Positions 1 to 10,185 of a stretch of DNA of 49,619 nt are shown in pieces. The stretch is from the NCBI RefSeq assembly GCF_003818115.1, contig NZ_RPOI01000039.1, positions 1-49,619 on the forward strand. The letters run 5' to 3'. The position numbers and the translations under genes are program-made. Source of the DNA: Citrobacter youngae (GTDB lineage: Bacteria; Pseudomonadota; Gammaproteobacteria; Enterobacterales; Enterobacteriaceae). How positions within the stretch are numbered: position 1 is the stretch's first letter; every line of letters begins with the position of its first letter. The notes under the pieces were generated by a model. It was given only the letters and a program-made list of their open reading frames with translations. It was not told the DNA's origin and did not search any database.

Positions 1-53
1 ATTTATGTTACAACGGACAGAATGATGGACTTCCTGTTAGGGCTACGCCACAG

Positions 54-307
54 AAAGCAAAAAACCCCGCCGGAGCGGGATTCTATAAAGAGTGAAGCTG
101 ACCGATAAGCCGCGTTCTTTTGAGCATAGCGTCGTGGACAGTCATTCATCTATTCTGTCTCACAAAGCAAAAACCCCGCCGGAGCGGGATTCTATAAAGA
201 GTGAAGCTATCCGATAAGCCACGTTCTTTTGAGCATAGCGTCGTGGACAGTCATTCATCTATTCTGTCTCACAAAGCAAAAACCCCGCCGGAGCGGGGTT
301 CTATAAA
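54..307 (-). repeat. tandem repeats downstream of rnpB
   Basis: Two full copies (about 54-163 and 164-272) and the start of a third repeat with a period of 109 bp; the third merges into the 3' end of rnpB. Each copy holds a GC-rich terminator hairpin (CCCCGC/GCGGG type) followed on the minus strand by a T run, then a degenerate copy of the last ~50 nt of rnpB. The copies carry about 12 extra nt (around 119-130 and 228-239) where rnpB has only a short apical loop. Comparable repeats behind rnpB are known in E. coli. Bases 1-53 hold nothing I can identify. Confidence 0.85.
278..300 (-). terminator. rnpB intrinsic terminator
   Basis: Read on the minus strand, a perfect stem AACCCCGC/GCGGGGTT with a 4-nt loop runs directly into a run of five T. 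It begins just past the mature 3' end of the RNase P RNA. The two tandem repeats further downstream repeat the same hairpin with one mismatch, giving back-up terminators. Confidence 0.85.
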
Positions 308-684
<377 letters not shown>

Positions 685-691
685 GGCGCGC

Positions 692-720
692 AGTATAGAG
701 GGTTCGTGCGCCTTTGTCAC
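692..720 (-). promoter_or_regulatory. rnpB sigma-70 promoter
   Basis: On the minus strand a -35 box GTGACA (715-720) and a -10 box TATACT (692-697) are separated by 17 bp, with a GC-rich discriminator before the RNA 5' end at 684. This matches a strong, growth-rate-controlled stable-RNA promoter. The TGA inside the -35 box is the stop codon of garK. Confidence 0.85.
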
Positions 721-1862
721 CCCGCACTACGCATTCCGATCGCCAGCGTGGCAGCGATATTCCTTGAAGCGCGGTAAATATTATCCGATGCCCCGCGGAA
801 AGCGTCCTCCAGCGTGCCGATCCGGGTTAATACGCTAAACACCGCATCAATGCCATATTGGTGTACCACGTCCACATCGCGTGTCAGGCTACCGGCAATA
901 CCAATTACTGGTTTATGGTACTTCTTCGCTACATTTGCCACACCAATCGGCACTTTGCCATGCACACTCTGGCTGTCGATACGTCCCTCACCGGTGACCA
1001 CCAGCGTACAATCGTGAATATGTTCTTCCAGATTGAGCGCCTGAGTCACAATCTCGATACCACTGCGCAGCTCCGCGCCTAAAAAAGCCATTAACGCGGC
1101 CCCCATTCCACCAGCCGCTCCCGCGCCAGGTACGTCTTTCACATCCACCCTGAGCGATTTTTTAATGATATCGGCATAGTGGGAAAGATTGCGGTCCAGC
1201 TCGACAATGTGCTCCTCAGTCGCCCCTTTCTGAGGCCCAAAGATGCGGGATGCGCCAGTATCGCCCGTCAGAGGATTCGTCACATCACAGGCAACACGGA
1301 TTGAACAGGTTTTTAAGCGCGGATCCAGCCCCGAAACATCGATGGTATTGAGGCAAATCAGGCTACCGCCGCCGTAACCGATTTCAGTACCGTTGGCATC
1401 ACAGAGTTTTGCTCCCAGTGCCTGCACCATACCCGCGCCGCCGTCATTGGTCGCGCTACCGCCAATGCCGATAATGATACTTTTCGCACCGCTTTCCAGC
1501 GCCTGCAAAATCAACTCTCCGGTACCACAAGACGTTGTCACTAATGGATTGCGTTTTTCAGGAGGAACCAACGCCAGGCCGCTGGCTGCAGCCATTTCAA
1601 TAAACGCGGTTTTACCGTCACCGGACATGCCCCAGCAGGCATTCACTTTTTCACCCAGCGGCCCCGTCACCCACGCGGAATATTCACTCCCTTGCGTGGC
1701 GGCAATCATGGCTTCGACCGTTCCTTCGCCGCCGTCGGCCACCGGAACTGAAACATATTGCGCATCGGGAAATATTTCCCGAAATCCTTTTTCTATTGCC
1801 TGAGCGACCTCAGTGGCAGATAGACTTTCTTTATAAGAGTCTGGGGCAATTACGATTTTCAT
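717..1862 (-). CDS. garK: glycerate 2-kinase GarK
   Basis: Phosphorylates D-glycerate, made from galactarate or glucarate, to 2-phosphoglycerate with ATP; the last step of the gar pathway. The start at 1862 (MKIVIAPDSYKESLSA...) gives 381 aa, the usual length for this family. The open frame continues upstream to 1970 but that extension overlaps the end of garR and has no family support. The glycine-rich IIIGIGGSATNDGGAGM segment near residues 120-136 is typical of glycerate kinases. It is the last gene of the leftward garPLRK run, 65 bp after garR. Its TGA stop (717-719) lies inside the -35 box of rnpB, so the operon runs directly into the rnpB promoter. Confidence 0.96.
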   Translation of the reverse strand: MKIVIAPDSYKESLSATEVAQAIEKGFREIFPDAQYVSVPVADGGEGTVEAMIAATQGSEYSAWVTGPLGEKVNACWGMSGDGKTAFIEMAAASGLALVPPEKRNPLVTTSCGTGELILQALESGAKSIIIGIGGSATNDGGAGMVQALGAKLCDANGTEIGYGGGSLICLNTIDVSGLDPRLKTCSIRVACDVTNPLTGDTGASRIFGPQKGATEEHIVELDRNLSHYADIIKKSLRVDVKDVPGAGAAGGMGAALMAFLGAELRSGIEIVTQALNLEEHIHDCTLVVTGEGRIDSQSVHGKVPIGVANVAKKYHKPVIGIAGSLTRDVDVVHQYGIDAVFSVLTRIGTLEDAFRGASDNIYRASRNIAATLAIGMRSAG

Positions 1863-1927
1863 AGTTATGTAGCCTGACTGTGCCGCGCAAGGCAAGAAAT
1901 ACAGGGCGCACATCCGCGCCCTTCTTG

Positions 1928-2818
1928 TTAGCGTGTGACTTCCACTTTCGCCAGTTTTTCGTAGTAGCATGCAAGCGCGCTGTGATCGGCGGTGCCCAGC
2001 CCATCTGCACGCAGCGCCTGCATCATCTCCATGACTGCAGCAGTCAGCGGCAACTGCGCGCCGACCCCATGAGAAGTGTCCAGCGCATTGGCCAGATCTT
2101 TGATATGCAGGTCAATACGGAAACCCGGCTTAAAGTTGCGGTCCATGACCATCGGCGCTTTCGCGTCCAGTACGGTGCTTCCCGCCAATCCGCCACGGAT
2201 CGCCTGATACACCAGATCCGGGTTCACACCCGCTTTGGTCGCCAGCGTCAGCGCTTCAGACATCGCGGCAATGTTCAGCGCCACAATCACCTGGTTCGCC
2301 AGCTTAGTGACGTTACCCGCGCCAATGTCACCGGTATGCACCACGGAGCCTGCCATCGCTTTCAGCAGATCGTAGTACTTGTCGAAAATCGCTTTATCAC
2401 CGCCAACCATCACCGACAACGTGCCATCAATCGCTTTTGGCTCGCCGCCGCTTACCGGTGCATCCAGCATATCCACGCCTTTCGCTTTCAGCGCGTCGCT
2501 GATTTCACGGCTGGCTAACGGCGCGATGGAGCTCATGTCGATAAGCACTGTGCCCGGTTTCGCCCCTTCAATAATTCCGCCTTCACCCAGCGCCACTTCC
2601 TTAACATGCGGAGAGTTCGGCAGCATGGTGATGATCACATCGCACTGTTCAGCAATATCTTTCGCCGTGGCGGCGGTTTCTGCACCAGCGGCAATGACTT
2701 GTGCAATGGATTCCGGGTTACGGTCAGCAACCACCAACGAGTAACCTGCCTTGAGGAGGTTTTTACTCATTGGTTTACCCATGATACCGAGGCCAATAAA
2801 ACCAACTTTCATTGTCAT
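1928..2818 (-). CDS. garR: tartronate semialdehyde reductase (2-hydroxy-3-oxopropionate reductase) GarR
   Basis: Reduces tartronate semialdehyde to D-glycerate with NAD(P)H. It belongs to the beta-hydroxyacid dehydrogenase family: an N-terminal Rossmann GLGIMGKPM motif, the substrate-binding DAPVSGGEPKA segment, and the catalytic-lysine motif GNVTKLANQ. Two in-frame ATG codons are possible, 2818 (296 aa) and 2812 (294 aa). The weak AGAGAG ribosome-binding site is 8 nt from the first and 14 from the second, so I use 2818, although the 294-aa form is the one usually annotated. It sits 28 bp downstream of garL and feeds GarK. Confidence 0.95.
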   Translation of the reverse strand: MTMKVGFIGLGIMGKPMSKNLLKAGYSLVVADRNPESIAQVIAAGAETAATAKDIAEQCDVIITMLPNSPHVKEVALGEGGIIEGAKPGTVLIDMSSIAPLASREISDALKAKGVDMLDAPVSGGEPKAIDGTLSVMVGGDKAIFDKYYDLLKAMAGSVVHTGDIGAGNVTKLANQVIVALNIAAMSEALTLATKAGVNPDLVYQAIRGGLAGSTVLDAKAPMVMDRNFKPGFRIDLHIKDLANALDTSHGVGAQLPLTAAVMEMMQALRADGLGTADHSALACYYEKLAKVEVTR

Positions 2819-2846
2819 GTCTTTATCTCTCTACTGTCGATGGTGG

Positions 2847-3617
2847 TTATTTCTTAAAAGAATCAGCCAGTTTCTGCGTGGCTGAACGGAACACGCCAAG
2901 GTCGCTGCCAACAGCAACAAAGGTCGCGCCCCACTCCAGATAACGACGCGCATCCGCCTCTACCGGGGCCAGAATTCCGCTTGGTTTGCCATGTGCTTTC
3001 GCGCGGGCAAAAATGTGCTGGATAGCTTTCTGCACATCAGGATGCGACGCATTGCCGAGGTGGCCTAGCGCCGCAGCCAGATCGCTTGGGCCGACGAAGA
3101 CACCGTCTACGCCTTCGGTCGCCGCGATAGCGTCAACGTTATCAACGCCCTGCTGACTTTCGATCTGCACGATGATGGTGATGTTCTTATTCGACTGCGC
3201 AAAGTAGTCCGGTACGGTGCCAAACATATTGGCGCGATGGGAGACGGACACGCCGCGAATACCTTCCGGCGGATAGCGGGTCGACGCCACGGCGTTCACC
3301 GCCTCTTCTTGTGTCTCAACGAACGGGATCAGGAAGTTGTAAAACCCAATATCCAGCAGACGCTTGATAATCACCGGCTCGTTGGTCGGTACGCGCACGA
3401 CTGGCGCGCTGGCGCTGCCTTTCAGCGCCATCAATTGCGGGATAAACGTCGAGATATCGTTCGGCGCGTGTTCGCCATCCAGCACCAGCCAGTCAAAACC
3501 TGCCAGGCCTAAAACCTCGGTACTGATTGGGTTGGCTAATGCAGACCAGCAGCCAATCTGAATCTGTTGCGCCGCGAGGGCCGCTTTAAACTTATTCGGA
3601 AAAATCGTGTTATTCAT
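2847..3617 (-). CDS. garL: 5-keto-4-deoxy-D-glucarate aldolase GarL
   Basis: Splits 5-keto-4-deoxy-D-glucarate (2-dehydro-3-deoxyglucarate) into pyruvate and tartronate semialdehyde. It is a class II aldolase of the HpaI/HpcH TIM-barrel family, 256 aa, which is the family length. The catalytic motif LDGEHAPND places His50 as general base; the downstream IVQIES and GPSDLA segments carry the metal-binding acid residues. It is 15 bp downstream of garP in the same transcription unit, so transporter and aldolase are probably translated together. Confidence 0.96.
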   Translation of the reverse strand: MNNTIFPNKFKAALAAQQIQIGCWSALANPISTEVLGLAGFDWLVLDGEHAPNDISTFIPQLMALKGSASAPVVRVPTNEPVIIKRLLDIGFYNFLIPFVETQEEAVNAVASTRYPPEGIRGVSVSHRANMFGTVPDYFAQSNKNITIIVQIESQQGVDNVDAIAATEGVDGVFVGPSDLAAALGHLGNASHPDVQKAIQHIFARAKAHGKPSGILAPVEADARRYLEWGATFVAVGSDLGVFRSATQKLADSFKK

Positions 3618-3632
3618 CGCCTATACCTTTGT

Positions 3633-4967
3633 TTATTTCTGCAATTCCATACGTTTAATGTCACCGACAATAAACAGGTAGCAAACCATCGCCATCAGCG
3701 CCGAGCATCCTACAAACATCAGCGCAGCATTAAATGAGTGCAGCTCGCTCACCAGATAACCAATCACCAGCGGGGTGACGATGGAAGCGACGTTGCCAAA
3801 TACGTTAAATACCCCCCCGCACAGACCGACGATTTCTTTCGGTGCGGTATCGGAGATCACCGGCCAACCCAGCGCGCCGAAGCCTTTGCCGAAGAACGCC
3901 AGCGCCATCAGCGCGACAACCAGGGTAGTGTTATCGGTGTAGTTACACAGAATAATGGTCGACGCGAGCAACATTCCGAGCACAATCGGCAGCTTACGTG
4001 CCAGGGTGATGCTGAAGCCGCGTTTAATCAGATAATCAGAGAACACACCGCCGAGCACGCCACCGGCAAATCCGCACAGCGCAGGAATCGACGCCACCAG
4101 ACCCACTTTCAGAATCGACATGCCTTTTTCTTGCACCAGGTAGATCGGGAACCAGGTCAGAAAGAACCAGGTGATGGTATTGATAAAATACTGTCCGAAG
4201 AACACCCCAAGCATCATGCGATTAGTCAGCAACTGCTTGATATAATGCAGCTTAGGACCGCCAGATGCCGCAGCGCCCGGCTTCTTGTGATCCATATCCA
4301 CAACCGCGCCGTTGTCAGAGATAAACTTCAGCTCTTCCTGCGACATACGCGGGTGATCGGTTGGGTTATGAATAAACTTTACCCACAGGCCGGTGAGCAC
4401 AAAACCGATAACGCCCATCACGGTAAAGACGTGCTCCCAACCCCAGGCGAAGGTCAGCCAGCCCAGCAGCGGCGAAAACAGCGCCAGAGAGAAATATTGT
4501 GCGGAGTTAAAAATTGCGGATGCCGTACCGCGCTCTTTCGTCGGGAACCAGGCCGCCACAATACGGGCGTTCGCCGGGAAGGACGGCGCTTCCGAGAAGC
4601 CCAGCATGAAACGCATGATGAACATTGAAATACCCGCCCAGGCCAGCGGAAACATATCCACGAATCCCTGCAGGAAGGTAAACAGCGACCAGAAAAACAG
4701 GCTGTAAGTGTAGACTTTCTTCGAGCCGAACTTATCGAGCAGCCAGCCGCCGGGGATTTGCATCAACAGATAAGCCCAGCCGAAGGCGGAGAAAATGTAA
4801 CCCATTGAGATGGCGCTGAGCTGCAACTCTTTCGCCACTTCCGTACCGGCAATAGACAACGTCGCACGGTCCGCGTAGTTAACGGCGGTAACAATAAAGA
4901 TTATCAGCAATATTAAATAACGAGTGTGCGTACCTTTCTTTTTCTCTACCACCGTATCCAGTATCAT
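3633..4967 (-). CDS. garP: galactarate/glucarate/glycerate MFS transporter GarP
   Basis: A major facilitator superfamily permease of the anion:cation symporter family that imports D-galactarate, D-glucarate and D-glycerate. It is 444 aa with the usual 12 hydrophobic segments. The family signature NYADRATLSIA is in TM1 and WLLDKFGSKK is the loop 2-3 motif. It is the first gene of the leftward gar operon; the start at 4967 follows a 411-bp region shared with the divergent garD. It is nearly identical over most of its length to the E. coli protein as I recall it. Confidence 0.95.
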   Translation of the reverse strand: MILDTVVEKKKGTHTRYLILLIIFIVTAVNYADRATLSIAGTEVAKELQLSAISMGYIFSAFGWAYLLMQIPGGWLLDKFGSKKVYTYSLFFWSLFTFLQGFVDMFPLAWAGISMFIMRFMLGFSEAPSFPANARIVAAWFPTKERGTASAIFNSAQYFSLALFSPLLGWLTFAWGWEHVFTVMGVIGFVLTGLWVKFIHNPTDHPRMSQEELKFISDNGAVVDMDHKKPGAAASGGPKLHYIKQLLTNRMMLGVFFGQYFINTITWFFLTWFPIYLVQEKGMSILKVGLVASIPALCGFAGGVLGGVFSDYLIKRGFSITLARKLPIVLGMLLASTIILCNYTDNTTLVVALMALAFFGKGFGALGWPVISDTAPKEIVGLCGGVFNVFGNVASIVTPLVIGYLVSELHSFNAALMFVGCSALMAMVCYLFIVGDIKRMELQK

Positions 4968-5378
4968 ACTATTTACCTCAGGTTACCTCGGGTACATGTC
5001 TTTTATTATTCGGCAGGCATTTTTAAGAATTAATTACCACCAATAAAAATACGCAATAATTTATCAGGTGCTATGAAACCGTGATTTAGTATAATCAGCA
5101 CGACAAGGTTAATCATTGTGCAAATGCTCACTAAAGAAAATGCGTTAGAATATTATCCTGGGCAAATGCACATAAGCATGGGCGCTAATGCACACATTTA
5201 CGTATTGCCACCTCTGGCAGCATGATGTACCTGAGTTTAAGTGATCATGGTCACATTCTCAGATTTAATCTCCTGACATTCTTATTTCACAATACCAAGT
5301 TTTTATTGCTTTTAATTAGCTGCAATATAACAACACCCATACAATTATTATCACCACCTGGCTGGAGAATACTGGACA
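4968..5378. promoter_or_regulatory. garP/garD divergent control region
   Basis: A 411-bp AT-rich region without a gene. It holds two CRP-like palindromes: TGTGC-N6-TCACT at 5117-5132 and AGTGA-N6-TCACA at 5240-5255. There are three related copies of an (A/T)AATGC-type motif, GTGCAAATGCTCA (5118-5130), GGGCAAATGCACA (5160-5172) and GCGCTAATGCACA (5182-5194). A minus-strand TATACT at 5088-5093 could be the garP -10 box but has no good -35 partner, as expected for an activator-dependent promoter. In E. coli the sugar-acid activator CdaR controls these genes; I infer, but cannot show, that the repeated motif is its site. Confidence 0.6.
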
Positions 5379-6950
5379 ATGGCCGACATCGAAATTAGAC
5401 AAGAATCGCCAACGGCGTTTTATATTAAAGTTCACGACACAGATAATGTGGCGATTATTGTCAATGACAATGGTCTGAAAGCCGGGACACGTTTTCCGGA
5501 CGGACTGGAGCTAATTGAACATATTCCCCAGGGTCATAAAGTGGCGCTATTGGACATTCCTGTTCACGGCGAAATCGTGCGTTATGGCGAAGTGATAGGC
5601 TATGCCGTTCGCGATATCCCCCGCGGTAGTTGGATCGATGAATCGATGGTTGAACTGCCAAAAGCCCCGCCGCTGGAAACATTACCGCTGGCAACCAAAG
5701 TCCCGGAACCGCTGCCGCCGCTGGAGGGGTATACCTTCGAAGGGTACCGCAATGCTGACGGCAGCGTCGGCACCAAGAATCTGCTCGGCATCTCCACCAG
5801 CGTGCACTGTGTGGCGGGCGTGGTGGACTATGTAGTGAAAATCATTGAGCGCGATCTGTTGCCCAAATATCCGAACGTCGACGGCGTGGTGGGGCTCAAT
5901 CACTTGTACGGCTGCGGCGTGGCGATCAATGCCCCTGCCGCCATCGTGCCGATTCGTACAATCCACAATATTGCGCTGAACCCGAACTTCGGCGGTGAAG
6001 TAATGGTCATCGGCCTTGGCTGCGAAAAACTCCAGCCTGAGCGCCTGCTGGAAGGTACTCACGATGTGAAAAGTATTCCGGTAGACAGCGCCAGTATCGT
6101 CAGCCTGCAGGATGAAAAACACGTTGGCTTTAAATCCATGGTAGAAGACATTTTGCAGGTCGCTGAGCGCCACCTGGCAAAGCTCAATCAGCGCCAGCGC
6201 GAAACCTGTCCGGCATCAGAACTGGTTGTCGGCATGCAATGCGGCGGCAGCGATGCGTTTTCTGGCGTAACGGCCAACCCGGCGGTAGGTTATGCCTCCG
6301 ACCTGCTAGTTCGCTGCGGTGCGACCGTGATGTTCTCGGAAGTGACCGAAGTCCGCGATGCGATCCATCTTCTGACCCCACGGGCAGTTAACGAAGAGGT
6401 GGGCAAGCGTCTGCTCGAAGAGATGGCCTGGTACGACAACTATCTCGATATGGGAAAAACTGACCGCAGCGCTAACCCCTCTCCGGGTAACAAGAAAGGC
6501 GGTCTGGCAAACGTGGTGGAAAAAGCGCTGGGTTCTATTGCCAAGTCAGGCAAGAGCGCGATTGTCGAAGTATTGTCGCCGGGTCAGCGTCCAACCAGGC
6601 GCGGCCTGATTTATGCCGCCACCCCGGCAAGCGATTTTGTCTGTGGTACGCAGCAGGTTGCTTCCGGCATTACCGTGCAGGTGTTCACCACCGGTCGCGG
6701 TACGCCGTACGGTCTGATGGCCGTGCCGGTGATAAAAATGGCGACGCGAACTGAACTGGCTAATCGTTGGTTTGACCTGATGGACATCAACGCAGGCACC
6801 ATCGCGACCGGAGAAGAAACCATCGAAGAAGTAGGGTTAAAGCTATTCGAGTTCATTCTCGACGTGGCCAGCGGTCGTAAGAAAACCTTCTCAGATCAGT
6901 GGGGATTACATAACCAGCTGGCGGTATTTAACCCGGCACCGGTAACCTGA
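5379..6950 (+). CDS. garD: galactarate dehydratase GarD
   Basis: Dehydrates D-galactarate to 5-keto-4-deoxy-D-glucarate, the entry step of the pathway. The 523-aa protein belongs to the UxaA family: a small N-terminal SAF-like domain (about residues 1-100, with the [10 protein letters not shown] segment), a linker, then the large catalytic domain with conserved [15 protein letters not shown] and [12 protein letters not shown] segments that bear the cysteines and acid residues of this Fe/metal-dependent family. It is transcribed away from garP and ends at a terminator hairpin at 6973-7002, which separates it from the gat operon. Confidence 0.97.
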   Translation: MADIEIRQESPTAFYIKVHDTDNVAIIVNDNGLKAGTRFPDGLELIEHIPQGHKVALLDIPVHGEIVRYGEVIGYAVRDIPRGSWIDESMVELPKAPPLETLPLATKVPEPLPPLEGYTFEGYRNADGSVGTKNLLGISTSVHCVAGVVDYVVKIIERDLLPKYPNVDGVVGLNHLYGCGVAINAPAAIVPIRTIHNIALNPNFGGEVMVIGLGCEKLQPERLLEGTHDVKSIPVDSASIVSLQDEKHVGFKSMVEDILQVAERHLAKLNQRQRETCPASELVVGMQCGGSDAFSGVTANPAVGYASDLLVRCGATVMFSEVTEVRDAIHLLTPRAVNEEVGKRLLEEMAWYDNYLDMGKTDRSANPSPGNKKGGLANVVEKALGSIAKSGKSAIVEVLSPGQRPTRRGLIYAATPASDFVCGTQQVASGITVQVFTTGRGTPYGLMAVPVIKMATRTELANRWFDLMDINAGTIATGEETIEEVGLKLFEFILDVASGRKKTFSDQWGLHNQLAVFNPAPVT

Positions 6951-6972
6951 TTTTTCACTGTTTTTTCTTCAG

Positions 6973-7002
6973 GAGCATGTCTACGGGCATGCTCTTTTTT
7001 TT
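6973..7002 (+). terminator. garD intrinsic terminator
   Basis: Inverted repeat GAGCATG/CATGCTC (6973-6979 and 6988-6994) followed by eight T, 22 bp after the garD stop codon. Confidence 0.85.
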
Positions 7003-7984
<982 letters not shown>

Positions 7985-8116
7985 GTCCTTCATTAATTTG
8001 AATTGCACGGGTGCTGACAAAGGTTTGTTTTTAAAGCTGGATCACGAAAGATGCTTTTACCCTTGCCTTCAATCCAAAAATATTATGAAGATAAACAAAA
8101 GATATCGGAGATAGAA

Positions 8117-9388
8117 GTGAAAGAAATAATCTCTCGTCATAAAGCGGGTGAACATTTGGGCATTTGTTCTGTTTGTTCAGCCCATCCGCTGGTGATTGAA
8201 TCCGCATTACGTTTTGATCTCAATACAGACAGTAAAGTGCTGATCGAAGCGACATCTAATCAGGTAAATCAGTTTGGCGGCTATACCGGGATGAAGCCTG
8301 CCGATTTCCGTGACTTTGTGTATAACATTGCAGAACAAGTCGGTTTCCCTCGTGAAAGACTGATTCTCGGGGGCGATCACCTCGGTCCTAACTGCTGGCA
8401 AAATGAACCGGCAGCAGAGGCAATGGCGAAATCCGTAGATTTAATTAAAGCTTATGTCGCCGCTGGATTCAGTAAAATCCATCTTGATGCCTCTATGTCC
8501 TGTGCTGACGATCCCACACCGCTGGATCCAATGGTTGTCGCCGAGCGCGCCGCTGTGTTATGCCAGGCCGCAGAAGCAACAGCCACTGAAGAACAGAAAC
8601 GCCAATTAACTTACGTTATAGGGACAGAAGTTCCTGTACCTGGCGGAGAAGCCAGTACTATTGGTACCGTACATGTTACCCGCGAAGAAGATGCTGCCCG
8701 TACTCTGGAAACACACCAGGTCGCTTTTCGCGCATTAGGGCTTGAAGAAGCATTAACCCGTGTGATCGCCATTGTCGTCCAGCCAGGCGTAGAGTTTGAT
8801 CACACACAGATCATTCACTATCAACCACAAGCCGCACAAGCGCTTTCCGCCTGGATCAAAGAGACGCCGATGGTCTACGAGGCGCACTCCACAGATTATC
8901 AAACCCGTCAGGCCTATCGTGACCTGGTACGTGACCACTATGCGATTCTGAAAGTCGGTCCCGCGCTGACTTTCGCCCTTCGCGAAGCTATTTTTGCGCT
9001 GGCACAAATGGAAAATGAGCTGATCTCTCCGGAACAACGGAGCCGGGTGCTGGAGGTGATTGATGAAGTCATGCTGAATGAGCCGGACTACTGGAAAAAA
9101 TACTATCGTCCAACCTGGAGCCAGGCGATGGTCGATATTCACTTCAGCTTGTCTGACCGTATTCGCTACTACTGGCCTCATCCGCGTATTCGTCAAAGCG
9201 TGGAAAAGTTAATTGCCAACCTGAACGGTGTGGCATTACCGCTGGGACTAATTAGCCAGTTTATGCCCGTGCAGTTTGAGCGCCTGTCAGAAGGAACGCT
9301 CACAGCTACACCACATAATCTGATTATCGACAAAATCCAGGACGTTCTGCGTGCCTATCGCTTTGGCTGCGCGCCAGTTATCGCCTGA
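8117..9388 (+). CDS. gatZ: tagatose-1,6-bisphosphate aldolase subunit GatZ (GTG start)
   Basis: Partner subunit of the GatY aldolase, required for its full activity and stability; not itself catalytic by current understanding. The chosen start is GTG at 8117, preceded at 6 nt by GGAG, giving 423 aa beginning with [20 protein letters not shown], which lines up with the N-terminus of known GatZ proteins. The frame also has an ATG at 8051 that would add 22 residues, but its ribosome-binding site is weaker and the extra residues have no counterpart in the family. Conserved segments include [28 protein letters not shown] and EAHSTDYQT. The spacing to gatY is 132 bp, the largest gap in the operon. 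Confidence 0.93.
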   Translation: MKEIISRHKAGEHLGICSVCSAHPLVIESALRFDLNTDSKVLIEATSNQVNQFGGYTGMKPADFRDFVYNIAEQVGFPRERLILGGDHLGPNCWQNEPAAEAMAKSVDLIKAYVAAGFSKIHLDASMSCADDPTPLDPMVVAERAAVLCQAAEATATEEQKRQLTYVIGTEVPVPGGEASTIGTVHVTREEDAARTLETHQVAFRALGLEEALTRVIAIVVQPGVEFDHTQIIHYQPQAAQALSAWIKETPMVYEAHSTDYQTRQAYRDLVRDHYAILKVGPALTFALREAIFALAQMENELISPEQRSRVLEVIDEVMLNEPDYWKKYYRPTWSQAMVDIHFSLSDRIRYYWPHPRIRQSVEKLIANLNGVALPLGLISQFMPVQFERLSEGTLTATPHNLIIDKIQDVLRAYRFGCAPVIA

Positions 9389-9402
9389 AATCTGGAGAAT
9401 AT

Positions 9403-9867
9403 ATGAGCCAACTCTTTGTCCGAACCGGAATTAATTTTAGCTCGTGTCAGCATGCGCTGGTGCACATTGGGGAAGAGATGCTGGCCAAAGGGGTCGTGCA
9501 TGAAAGCTACCCGCAGGCCCTGATTGAGCGTGAAGCAACCTTTCCAACTGGAATCGCGCTGGAACATCATGCCGTTGCGATCCCGCACTGTGAAGCCGTT
9601 CATGCGAAATCGCCAGCTATCTATCTGATTCGCCCAGAGACGCCTGTCAACTTTCAGCAGGCAGATGATGATGAAGAGATAGCGGTCTCTTTAATTATTG
9701 CCTTAATCGTTGAGAACCCGACGGCGCAGCTGAAGCTCCTGCGTCGTCTGTTTAGTGAGCTGCAAAACCCGAACACCATTGAAGCATTATTGAATGCGCC
9801 AGATGCTGAACTGGCAATGCTCTTTCGGGAAAAAATCCTTGAGTCTGAGCCTTGCGCCCAGGCTTGA
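9403..9867 (+). CDS. gatA: galactitol PTS enzyme IIA GatA
   Basis: Phosphocarrier of the galactitol phosphotransferase system: takes the phosphate from HPr and passes it to GatB. It is a 154-aa protein of the mannitol/fructose-type EIIA family. The phosphorylated histidine is His62 in the AIPHCEA motif. A GGAG ribosome-binding site lies just ahead of the start, 14 bp after gatZ. It is cytoplasmic. Confidence 0.95.
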   Translation: MSQLFVRTGINFSSCQHALVHIGEEMLAKGVVHESYPQALIEREATFPTGIALEHHAVAIPHCEAVHAKSPAIYLIRPETPVNFQQADDDEEIAVSLIIALIVENPTAQLKLLRRLFSELQNPNTIEALLNAPDAELAMLFREKILESEPCAQA

Positions 9868-9896
9868 TAAAAAACTGATAATAAAAGGAATACCCT

Positions 9897-10181
9897 ATGA
9901 AACGTAAAGTAATTGTGGCTTGCGGCGGTGCTGTAGCAACTTCAACAATGGCAGCAGAAGAAATTAAAGAATTGTGTGAAGCCAACAATATCCAACTCGA
10001 CCTGGTTCAGTGCCGGGTAACGGAAATCGAAACCTATATGGATGGAGCAGATCTTATCTGTACCACCGCCCGTGTTGACCGTACTTTTGGCGATATCCCT
10101 GTGGTCCACGGCATGCCTTTTGTTTCAGGCGTAGGTATCGAAGCGTTGCAGCAAAAAATACTGACTATCCTCGTGGGGTAA
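9897..10181 (+). CDS. gatB: galactitol PTS enzyme IIB GatB
   Basis: A 94-aa cytoplasmic EIIB that receives phosphate from GatA on Cys9 (motif [13 protein letters not shown], the P-loop-like active-site turn) and transfers it to galactitol during transport by GatC. Its length equals that of known GatB. The ribosome-binding site AAAGGA precedes the start; only 4 bp separate it from gatC. Confidence 0.95.
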   Translation: MKRKVIVACGGAVATSTMAAEEIKELCEANNIQLDLVQCRVTEIETYMDGADLICTTARVDRTFGDIPVVHGMPFVSGVGIEALQQKILTILVG

Positions 10182-10185
10182 CGCC

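Noticed and set aside
54-307. Direct repeats next to rnpB as a CRISPR array
   Set aside because: The 109-bp unit is continuous, with no variable spacers, and consists of rnpB 3' sequence plus terminator; there are no cas genes.
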